Shown: piece by piece, positions 1 through 10,066 of the stretch
Numbering within the stretch: the stretch's first letter is position 1
Layout: each line of letters begins with the position of its first letter
Assembly (NCBI GenBank): GCA_946800325.1
Contig: OX326956.1
Location: 76,085,087 to 76,149,086 of the forward strand
Length of the DNA: 64,000 nucleotides
Direction of reading: 5' to 3'
Source: Luzula sylvatica
Lineage: Eukaryota > Streptophyta > Magnoliopsida > Poales > Juncaceae
The notes under the pieces: generated by a model
The model's database searches: none
The model's input: only the letters and a program-made list of their open reading frames with translations
What the model was told of the DNA's origin: nothing
Position numbers and translations under genes: made by a program

Positions 1-1450
1 TTCTTAATATTGTATTAAAAAAATAATATTTCGGATATTTCTTAATTATTTCTAATACCGGTATTAAAAAAATTATTTCATTCCATTTTGTAAAAATAAT
101 TAAAAAATAATATTTTCTAAAAATAATATTTTCAATTATTGATATGATTTAAAATATTCTCTAAAATTATTTTAAATAATATTTTCTAAAAAATAATTGT
201 ATTAAAAAAATATTCTCTAAAATTATTTTTCTTTCATTTTCTATTATTTAAAATATACTAATTTAAATTATTGATATGATTTATTTATGTGACATAATCA
301 TAATATTAAGAAATAAATATGATAGTTATAAAATTTTATAAGAAATAATACAATTCTACAATATTTTATTCATTTACTACGTCATCAAATCTTATGGTCT
401 TCATCAAACACCTTTTACACAACCTAGACCGATCTGAAATCACCACGAATAATACTTATTAGACCGAATCTGAAATCACCACGAGTAATTATTAACCCCC
501 ACAGCCACAGCCAAACTCTCGGGTAAAATCTATACCTGCATATATCATTCGTAAAAAATGCACGCTTTAGTGCAATTTTCGAAATCTAAAAAGGGTTCAA
601 ATCTGAAATTTTTCGAAAGGGGATATGGATACAGGTAAATTGATATTTTTTAAATTGGGGTATCAAACAAGTATGGGTTACTCGCGGGACGCGTATCACG
701 ACCCTTACACGAACTCGAACCCGATGCAGGTATTTATTTATTTCGGATTTTATCCGTCCCATCTGAATTGGGTACCCGCGAGTACGGATTTTATCGGACT
801 CGTCGTCGTCGATAGTCCTACTTGTCGGATACTTCCAACAAGTTAAAAAATATAATAAAAATTTAAAATCCAAACAAAAAAGTGATGTTTATGAGTAAAT
901 AATTAAATATAACAAATATTTTATTTTATAACATGATTTCAATTATAATGAACTTCAAATAATTATTACAATAAATATATAATATTAGACATATTTAAAA
1001 AAATTAAATATATAAGTTATAATAGAAACATAAGTTATAATTAGATAATTAGATAATTAAATAGGTAAATTATAATTATAAAATAATAAATAATGAAATA
1101 TCATATACGATAGACATATCGTATTCTCGCATTGTTGTATTCATATCATATCAAATAAGATATCCGATCCGTGCAACATATGATATTGATTTATTATATT
1201 CATCACAACATTACAATTTTTTTTCACAAAAATATATACAATATATATATTTTAATTTACATTCTTTAAACACAATTTATATATTTTTTAATTATATGTT
1301 ATAAATGATAAAATTTTATATAATTTATATGTTCGAATTTATATATTATTTATGTTGACGGATACGACTATGGATAACGTATCGAATACGACGATACGAT
1401 AAATTTTCAAAGAATTTAGGATATGATAAATTTTGATATACATTCTTTTC
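1..1450. other. AT-rich intergenic DNA, no gene seen
   Basis: Very AT-rich sequence without a coding signal. A short direct repeat (TCTGAAATCACCACGA) occurs at 433-448 and 469-484. A GC-richer patch at about 610-840 has alternating GGGTA/CCCG-type words, and 1160-1180 reads TCCGTGCAACATA, resembling the end of the hAT-like elements at 39117-39466 and 58018. Both may be old transposon pieces, but no complete ends or target duplications were found. The two reading frames crossing 586-873 resemble no known family. Confidence 0.5.
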
Positions 1451-1451
1451 A
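1443..1451. repeat. Left 9-bp target duplication of the foldback element
   Basis: TTCTTTTCA, matched by TTCTTTTGA at 2958-2966 (8 of 9 identical). Confidence 0.65.
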
Positions 1452-2957
1452 GGAAAAATTCACTGTTTACACACGAAAAAAAAAATATTACGAAAATACA
1501 CACGTTTCTAAAATAATTCCAAAAATACACAATGGCGGAGTTACAAACTCCGCCAAATTAAAAAATGGCGGAGTTTGTAACTCCGCCATTTTTTACTTCC
1601 TTAATTTGCACTTAAGCCTGATAACCATGTTATATTATTTGGCGGAATTTGTAATTCCGCGAAATTTTATTTTTCAATTAAAAATTGATATTTGCTCCCA
1701 AATTTTACCATAACATGATTTATGTTCTAAATTAGTATATTTAATTAAAATAATAACTAGTACATGTTGGCTGTTAACTTAATACGTAATTAATAATTAT
1801 TCGAATTCATAAATTTGAATAAATTTTACTGAATATTTAATTATATTTCTTAATTATCAACATAATTGAACGTAATAACTATATAATGGATAATTCGGCG
1901 GGTGCATTTTGGAGTAGAATAAATTTTTTTTTAATATCCGACACACACACGTGACAACGTTTGAAAAAAATATATAAAAAATTTATTCTACTCCAAAATG
2001 TACCCGCCGAATTATTCATTATTTAGTTATCACGTTCAATTATGTTGATAATTAAGATATATAATTAAATATTCAGTAAAATTTATTCAAATTTAAGTAT
2101 TCTTATAATTATTAATTACGTATTAAGTTAACAACTAACATATATTGGTTATTATTTTAATTAAATATACTAATTTTGAACATAGATCATGTTATGATAA
2201 AATTTGGTATTTGTTTTTGAATTTTACCACAACATTATCTATGTTCAAAATTAGTATATTTAATTAAAGTAATAACCAATATATGTTAGTTGTTAACTTA
2301 ATACGTAATTAATAATTATTCGAATACTTAAATTTGAATAAATTTTACTGAATATTTAATTATATATCTTAATTATCAACATAATTGAACGTGATAACTA
2401 AATAATGGATAATTCGGCGGGTACATTTTGGAGTAGAATAAATTTTTTATATATTTTTTTCAAACTTTGTATTAAAAAAAAAAATTATTCAACTCCAAAA
2501 TGTACCCGCCGAATTATCCATTATATAGTTATTACGTTCAATTATGTTGATAATTAAGAAATATAATTAAATATTCAGTAAAATTTATTCCAATTTATGA
2601 ATTCGAATAATTATTAATTACGTATTAAGTTAACAGCGAACATGTACTAGTTATTATTTTAATTAAATATACTAATTTAGAATATAAATCATGTTATGGT
2701 AAAATTTGGGAGCAAATATCAATTTTTAATGGAAAAACAAAATTTGGCGGAATTACAAATTCCGCCAAATAATCTAAACAAAATTACCTGGCCTAAGTGC
2801 AAATTAAGGAAGTAAAAAATGGCGGAGTTACAAACTCCGCCATTTATTAATTTGGCGGAGTTACAAACTCCGCCATTGTGTATTTTTGAAATTATTTTGG
2901 AAACGTGTGTATTTTCGTAATTTTTTTTTTTTTCGTGTGTAAACAGTGAATTTTTCC
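1452..2957. mobile_element. 1.5-kb foldback element with Mutator-type 9-bp target duplication
   Basis: The two ends are inverted copies: GGAAAAATTCACTGTTTACA at the left reads as its reverse complement at 2938-2957. Flanks are TTCTTTTCA (1443-1451) and TTCTTTTGA (2958-2966), a 9-bp target duplication with one mismatch, the size made by Mutator-like transposases. Outer arms (about 1452-1700 and 2715-2957) carry several copies of the palindrome GGCGGAGTT..AACTCCGCC. The core has four ~225-bp modules in alternating orientation (about 1705-1922 forward, 1980-2206 reverse, 2221-2442 forward, 2492-2715 reverse). There is no transposase gene, so the element is non-autonomous. Open frames across the right arm (2719-3162) only translate the repeat. 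The family name is not recognised. Confidence 0.8.
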
Positions 2958-2966
2958 TTCTTTTGA

Positions 2967-3449
2967 AGTATCTTCGAAAGAACCGTTTCAAATCCGGATC
3001 TGAGAAAGAATGTGGATATGAATATGATTTAATTTTAAGCACTATCCGATCCGAGTAAATTGAAGTAGTAGTGGTCTTTTTTTTTTCTTTCAAAAAAGTG
3101 TATATTCTGGAGTCCAGAGACAAGCGTGAGAGAAGGATTTTGTGAGCTCCATTTTTGGTCACCCAACAATGAGAAAAGCGAAAGAAGAAGACTTAAAAGA
3201 GATAAGAGGGAGAAGAAAGGAGAAAGGGGAGAAGAGAGATTGGTATGCGTTCATCTCGGTTCTCTTATGTCATTATGTGGTGTAATTATTCTTTGCAAGT
3301 TTGTTATACCAGGAAGAGTCTGTACAGTTAATTAAAACGCACACAAGGTGTTCGACGAAATTCCCACGAGCGTAAAATTAGTCAAATTACACCCCATTTT
3401 CCCTACAAGTACACAACTTAAAAAAAAATCATAAAACAAACATTACAAA
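2967..3449. other. 5' flank of the GH31 gene
   Basis: Between the foldback element and the first recognisable GH31 codons. Purine-rich stretches at 3170-3240 could be untranslated leader. I looked here for the usual N-terminal exon of YihQ-like plant proteins and did not find a convincing one. A weak hint is an A-rich frame at about 3423-3450 encoding N-H-K-T-N. Confidence 0.3.
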
Positions 3450-6400
3450 ATGTTCTTCATTTCTTTATTTTCCCACATTGACGATTTTCATTTCGTAACA
3501 ATCTGTTCCACTGACAGGTGGGTCCATCTCCATTTGGCACCAATCAGATCCGAACAAAATCATATGGTCGACCATTCCTGGCGAGGCGTTTATTTCCGGC
3601 GCGATCGTAAATACCGAGGCGGAAGAAAGTCGTGGTTCGTTTGCCATAAAAGACGGAGAAGTTTCGTTCATTTCGAAACACCAAACTATCGAGAAAATAA
3701 ATTATTTGTACAAGTCTGATTTTGAAACCAAGGGGAAGGAATACGAGGCCATTTTTGGAGACTCCTATCAAGATCTCGTGCAAGCTCGCTTCCCTGTTTT
3801 GGTCATAACAGGTACATTGAAGAGTTACTGAATTAATTAATTATTTGATTATTTATGAGATTGTTTTGTATTTTTGTAGGGCAAGTATTCGGCACCAAAA
3901 GAATCGCTAAATCGAGGAAAAGGGTTTCGCTCACTGCAAGATATTGGTTTGTGTTGGAAGAGAAAAACCCTACACAAATTGGCTTTTCTATTTTCTTTGG
4001 AGAATACAACTACAAATTAGATACAAAAGCAATACATAAATCGATTTCACGTGCCAAAAAGAGCTCAAAATGGAAAATTAATGGATTCAAGTTATATGCA
4101 AGGACGCCTCATTCATATTTCAAGTTTCTTTCTAATAATTCTGAAGAAGAGGAAGAAGAAAAGGAGAATGAAATCATAAATTTGAAGGGTTTTGGTGAAT
4201 TTAATAGGGTTTATGTGACGTATACTAGTGAGAAAGAAGAGAGATTTTATGGTTTTGGCGAGCAATTTAGTCGCATGGAATTTAAAGGGAGAAAAGTTCC
4301 TATTTTAGTTCAAGAACAAGGAATTGGAAGAGGAGATCAACCCATCACTTTTGTGGCTAATCTTGTTAGTTATAGGTATAATTAAGGCGTAATTTCACAT
4401 ATACCCCTTCAAAATGTGAAATATCATGGATACCCTTATAAAACATAAGAAATACGATCTTAATTTTATCTGAATTTTGTGTAGATCAGGAGGTGATTGG
4501 AGCACGACTTATTGCCCTTCACCATTTTACATGACCTCTAAAATGAGGTCACTATATCTTGAAGGGTACAATTATTCCATTTTTGACCTAACTAAGCATG
4601 ATCGAGTTCAAATCCAAGTAATCTTCACTTTTTACCGGAAATTTGCAAAATTACCCTGTATTCTGAAGAAGTTCAAATTTTAGACCCTATCATGTTTAAT
4701 TAGGTTCATGGCAGCTCTGTGAAAGGGAGAATATTGAGTGGAAACACGCCAATTGAAATACTAGAGAGTTTCACAGAATCAATAGGGAGGCCTCCACCTC
4801 TCCCAAATTGGATTATATCTGGTGCAATTGTCGGTATGCAAGGCGGTACCGCACAGGTACGCAAAGTTTGGGACCAATTGAAAGATTTTGACGTACCCAT
4901 TTCAGCTTTTTGGTTACAGGTAAACACAAATTTGCTCTATACTAGTACCAAAAGGTCCAAAATTACTGTTATTATTGGACTAAATTGTAATTTTATTGCA
5001 GGATTGGGTGGGTCAGAGAAAAACAATAATTGGGTCTCAATTATGGTGGAATTGGGAAATTGATCACTCTCATTATGAAGGGTGGAAAGATTTGGTTCGT
5101 GACTTGAAACGTGATGACATCAGCATGATGGCATACTGCAATCCTTGTCTTGTGCCGGTACGTTGATAAATTGATCCAAAATTACCCAAATTAGGTCCTA
5201 ATTACACAAATTGGAGGTGACTTGGGAATGAATGGCTTAATAATTCTCCAAATTTCATTACTACTAGACAGATCAAAAGGCGAATACGAGAAGAAATCTA
5301 TTCGAGGAAGCGAATAAATTAGAAATAATTGTTAAAGACGAAAATGGGAATCCATACATGATGCCAAACACGTGTTTCGATGTGTCAATGCTCGATTTAA
5401 CAAACCCAAATGCTATAAATTGGTTTAAACAAATTTTAAACGAGATGGTTAATTGTGGAATTAAAGGCTGGATGGCCGATTTTGGCGAAGGTTTGCCTTT
5501 AGATGCTCGTCTTTATTCAGGTTTATTTTCGTTTCACTTTTTTCTTTGAGAAAGAAATCTTCATTTTAAATTATAAGATTTATTAACGTAACTATAGGCG
5601 AGGATCCAATTGAGGCGCATAATCAATATCCAGAGATTTGGGCTCGAGTTAATAGAGAATTTGTCGAAGAATGGAAACTAAATCACCCGAACGAAGAGAG
5701 TTTAGTTTTCTTCGTACGCGCAGGATTCAGAAATAGCCCCAAATGGGCCATGCTTTTTTGGGAGGGCGACCAAATGGTATTTTCAATCCATTTTCTAGAA
5801 TCCAAATTATAATTTGAGGCCAACATCCTCTATATCGCTAATTAACAATTAATTAACATGATAATTAAAAAAAATACATTCCATTATCGGTTAATTGGTA
5901 TATAATTAAAGTACGTATGAATTAACAATTCTTAATCAATATCAATTAATCGTTAATGGAGTGTATTTTTGTTAATTACCATGTTAATTAATTGTTAATT
6001 GGCCAAATTTCATATGTACTCCTACAAAACCCCACAATTTCACGTATACCCCTGTAAAACGTGAAATATCATGAATACCCTTACAAAACTACCAAAATTT
6101 CACATATGCCCTTTTTGTTAGATTACGGTTACCTATTCCTTAAGATTATCGCTAATTGATGATTTTTCCAACATAAATATTATTCCATATTTACATAGGG
6201 AGTAAAATTGGAAAAGCAAAAATTAGAGATAACCTTAACGAATAGCCTACCGAAATCTAATAAAAAGGGCATCCATGTAATTTTAGTAGTTTTGTAGGGG
6301 TATTCATGATATTTCACGTTTTGTAGGGGTACATATGAAATTTGGCCTTGTTAATTGGTATAAATTTTAGGTGAGTTGGCAAGAAAACGATGGAATAAAG

Positions 6401-7454
6401 AGCAGCGTAGTGGGATTATTAAGCAGCGGAATTTCGGGGATCCCATTTAATCACAGCGATATCGGAGGATATTGCGGTGTCGACATGCCTTTTCTCAAAT
6501 ATAAACGAAGCGAAGAGCTTCTCTTTCGCTGGATGGAACTCAATGCTTTCACCGTTGTTTTTCGCACTCACGAAGTAATTATTAAATTCTTGATTTTATA
6601 GTTTGAAGCAATGATATTTCATTTTCGTTTATATTATTTAACTAGGGAAACAAGCCCTTGTCGAATTATCAATTCTATTCGAACGACAATACTCTTTCGC
6701 ATTTCGCGCGTTGTGCGAAGATTTACGAGGCTTGGCTATTTTATAGATTAGAACTTGTCAAGGTATTGATTTTTCTACTCTTGTTTTTTTTAAATTTTGT
6801 ATGAGATTTACATATTTACCCTTTTTTAAACTTGAAATTATATATTTATCCTTCTTAAAATTAAATTATCATATTTATCCTTTCATAATTCTAAAAGGGT
6901 AAATATGTTACTTTCATTTTTAAAGGGTAAATATGATATTTTGGTTTTTTAGAAGGGTAAAATAGTAATTTTAAATGTTTACCGTTAGTTTTGACGGAGA
7001 AATTGGATGGTTTTAAATTTTTGGGTAAATATGATATTTTAGAATTATGAAAGGGTAAATGTGATATTTTAATTTCAAAAAGGGTAAATATGTAAATCCC
7101 CCTTTATTTTATTAGGAGGCTTCTGAGAAAGGTTTACCGGTAGCGAGGCATCTTTTTCTCCACTATCCGCAAGATAAAACAGTGCAGAAATTAACGTACC
7201 AGCAATTCTTAATCGGTACCGATATAATGGTGGTACCGGTACTAGATAAAGGAAAGAAAAGTGTCAAGGTTTACTTCCCTTTATCATCTGAAAACCATAA
7301 ATGGATGCACATTTGGACTGGAGAGGTGTACAATGTACAAGGTTCTGAGGTACAAATGGAGGCTCCAGTTGGATATCCAGCTGTGTTTGTGAAGGCTGGT
7401 TCTTTTGTAGGGCAAGAGTTCGTGAAGAATTTGAAAGAGCTCAATGTGTTGTAG
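3450..7454 (+). CDS. GH31 glycosidase, YihQ/sulfoquinovosidase-like, 10 exons, 5' end damaged or unresolved
   Basis: Family 31 glycoside hydrolase of the YihQ-like branch. Exons in frame from 3517: 3517-3811, 3880-4375, 4485-4617, 4704-4919, 5002-5157, 5268-5520, 5598-5776, 6371-6574, 6646-6762 and 7116-7454, all with GT-AG introns and matching phases, giving about 795 residues and a stop at 7452-7454. The nucleophile Asp is in WMADFGEG (codon 5478-5480) and the acid/base Asp in NHSDIGGY (6458-6460). YGFGEQF, RPPPLPNW and FWEGD are also present. Bacterial relatives release sulfoquinovose from plant sulfolipid glycosides. The residue three before the W of WNW is Gln (5038-5040), where E. coli YihQ has a sulfonate-binding Arg (alignment from memory), so the substrate is uncertain. 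The N-terminus is odd: the frame meets TAA at 3496-3498 with no ATG between it and the conserved GGSISIWHQSDP. An ATG at 3450 starts another frame (IDDFHF) that fits the family but needs one base removed near 3516. Some 60 N-terminal residues are missing, so this may be a recent pseudogene. Confidence 0.85.
4382..4450. repeat. MITE-end fragment in GH31 intron 2
   Basis: TTTCACATATACCCC followed by GTGAAATATCATGGATACCC resembles the ends of the MITE at 6001-6347. Only one end is present and no target duplication was found. Confidence 0.4.
6001..6347. mobile_element. 347-bp Mutator-type MITE in GH31 intron 7
   Basis: Ends are inverted copies (GGCCAAATTTCATATGTAC at the left, its reverse complement at the right), and similarity extends over more than 100 bp per arm with a small indel. 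It is flanked by the exact 9-bp duplication TTGTTAATT at 5992-6000 and 6348-6356. It has no coding capacity. It lies in the 594-bp intron 5777-6370 and leaves the splice sites intact. Confidence 0.9.
6808..7097. repeat. Inverted-repeat (MITE-like) insertion in GH31 intron 9
   Basis: ATTTACATATTTACCC at the left is matched by GGGTAAATATGTAAAT at the right. Internal copies of GGGTAAATATGATATTTT repeat in both orientations. No clear target duplication was seen, so the superfamily is open. Confidence 0.6.
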
Positions 7455-8118
7455 TTGTAGCCAAAGTTCATAAGAAAATGGAAACTGTAAATAAGGAAGT
7501 CAATATGTAATAATAATCATTAATTGTATAATATTTTTAATTGGTTCTACAAAATATAATAAAAAATATTAAACATGCTAATTAACAGTTAAAATACTAA
7601 TTGATTATAGATGAGTTTACATTTGAACTTGATTATTCACATGCGAATTCTGTTACAACGTTTTGTAATTAACACTTAATTAATAAGTCATTAAAGATTT
7701 CTTTTGCAATTAATAATTAATTCATAATTAACATTCATTTTACAGAGCAATTAACAATTAAGCACAAGAATCTTTTCAAATTTACAATTCACATACAATT
7801 AAACATTCGAGTACGCCGAAATTAACAAAAAAAAATAACCTTACAATAAACTGAAATTTTTTTGCAGAAATTACCATTCATCTAGGCCTCAAGTCATCAC
7901 ATTTTTCTTGAAATCAAATTCAGATTGAAAACAATTCACCTCTGTTTCGATTATTCCATTGTTAATTAACAATTCACGCACTAATTAACAGTCCATCATT
8001 TACTAAAATTAGGCATTTTAATATTCTTTATTTCTGGTGTGCATAGATTCATATTGCATAACTGAATTCTGTTACTAAAATTGAAGCACTTGAGAGAGAG
8101 GTTTTTCTGTTAAAGATC
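7455..8118. other. AT-rich intergenic DNA
   Basis: Downstream of the GH31 stop. TTAATTAACAATT-like words recur many times. No gene or element ends seen. Confidence 0.5.
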
Positions 8119-8385
8119 CTATATGAGCCATCCTAAGATTAACTGGTCTTGTTGTTGAAATTCAAGAAATTCAGGTGTTGTTGGATTAACTGTACTATTT
8201 GGATCATAATTGTTTGATATATCAAGATATTTGGCTAAGTTGTGACCTCGGATTATTGGGAGAATTTGGCTTTTCCAAAGAAGATAATTGTTGGAATCTA
8301 ATTGAAGTCGAATAGGATGTGGAAAAGTAATTAGTTTGGAAGAAGTTTGTTCTTGAGAAAGATCGGACTCATTTACAGTAGCCAT
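8119..8385 (-). pseudogene. Ty1/copia gag N-terminal relic
   Basis: An 88-codon frame read leftward from ATG at 8385. It contains FPHPIRLQLDSNNYLLWKSQ, the conserved start of plant copia gag (DUF4219/UBN2 type: 'x-L-x-x-x-N-Y-x-x-W'), then ILGWL just before a TAG. The frame past the stop continues for about 20 codons (GSLTEKPLSSASIL) with gag-like character, so the stop looks like a mutation in an old copy. No LTRs, primer-binding site or pol region were found. It is probably a truncated or captured gag fragment; a domesticated gag-derived gene is less likely. Confidence 0.6.
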
Positions 8386-9897
8386 TTATAGGATTTTTGT
8401 AATAAAACCAAGGGTTTGGATGTAATTTTTGAGAAAGAAAGGTTATTTTAGCAAAAGTGCTAGTATATAGAAAGAAAGAAAATGTGAGGAGTATTTTGAT
8501 ATTCTTGTCTGGAGAAAAGAATGAAAAAAAAGAGTAGTTGTGATTCTCAAGAAAAATGGGGTCATATGCGAAAAAGATCTTTTTATTAAAGAAATCACAG
8601 TGAAAATGAGAAATCAAAGAAATACTGAATTGATTTAAGCAAGAAAAGAGAATAAATGCTTATAGAAGAGTTTCTTGACAAGAAAGATATTTTTACTAAA
8701 ACCCATTACCCGATCTACCTAGCTGTACCAGCATTAACTGTTAATTGATATTTGGTTTTTCATATTTTTGGTGTTCATTAACCGTTAACTAATTATTTGA
8801 GTTAGTAATTACTTAGCATTAATTTAGAAAAAAATTAAAAAGTATTGAGTATTATTGTTAAGTGAATAGATCTAACGAGTCTTATTTGTGTTAATTAAAT
8901 ATTAGATTAGTGGTAATTACACAATATATTAGTGTTATTTGTGTTAATATATTAGTGCCATAATTAATTTAACGGAAATATTGGTATAAAATTAATTAAG
9001 TTTTCAAAAAAAAATTATTCATCAATAAAAAAAGTTAATTACGTTATATATTAATTATGTCGTTAATTAATTGAATTGTGTAATTTTTATTAATTATTAC
9101 TTTTAAATGTTAATTGAAATGTATTGATTATTTTATTAGTTATGTTTGAGTTAATTGTTAATTGAAAGTTTTGTTAATTCGTTTGGGAAATTGGGAACAT
9201 AAGTTGGGGACAACAATTAACTTGATGATGTAAACATGATTCAATCAAGAATAATTGCGGGAATTGAGGGGGCATAATAAAAAATTTCTGGTTTAAATAC
9301 TAAAAGCATATCTCTTTTGGAGCCAATATAGTGCTCGAAAGTCCCTATTGATCGACTCTATTGGACGTCTCAAGTGTGGTTTTCATTAATCATGCTTACA
9401 AAGTCCCCCTCTACATCTCGTTTTGTCGAATAGATTTTCATTGCATATAGCTGTCATTTTGTTACCACCTACAAGTCTACAACCACCTTCAAATTCGTCC
9501 ACATCCATTGGTCTAAAAATAGCAAGTAAAACTCTGTTTGAAAGATATTTGCATCACATATACTTTGAACTCAATTTCCACCAATATCTTAACATTTTCC
9601 AATAAATATTTGCATCACATAAACCAAACGAAAATAACTAACTTGTGCTAATGATTTTACAAAACAAAAGCTTATTATTGAAGTTCGTTGTTTACTTTAC
9701 CGTACCAAGCAAACAAGGAATGAAGATCAATATTTCCGTAAGAGGCCAATTACCCGTCCCTATATTTCACCAGCAAATTATTTATTTAATTAACATGATA
9801 ATTAACAAATATATATATAATTAATTATTAATTCATATATAATTAAAATTCATATCAATTAACATTTTTTATTAATATTAATTAATTTTTAGTTGCG
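8386..9897. other. AT-rich intergenic DNA
   Basis: No gene seen. Rich in TTAATTA words. The pre-insertion sequence of the LINE target (TATTATTTCTTG) is at its right edge, 9898-9909. Confidence 0.5.
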
Positions 9898-9909
9898 TAT
9901 TATTTCTTG
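9898..9909. repeat. Target-site duplication of LINE-A, 3' side
   Basis: TATTATTTCTTG, identical to 24048-24059. It directly abuts the poly(T) at 9910-9918, the LINE poly(A) tail seen from the other strand. Confidence 0.93.
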
Positions 9910-10066
9910 TTTTTTTTTAGAGAAAGACAAGCGCGATACGCGCCCGATCCAATCATTTTCATTAAATCAAAAAGAGTTACAAACAATATGTACAAACATA
10001 ATTCTTACATCATATTTGTCCGGGCCCTCTTAACTAATTACTCGATACAAAACCGAATTAGAAATA

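Noticed and set aside
625..846. 73-codon frame in a GC-richer patch
   Set aside because: Overlaps an opposite-strand frame and consists of degenerate repeat words; no family.
2719..3162. 147-codon minus-strand frame
   Set aside because: It translates the right arm of the foldback element (N-G-G-V-C-N-S repeated); not a gene.
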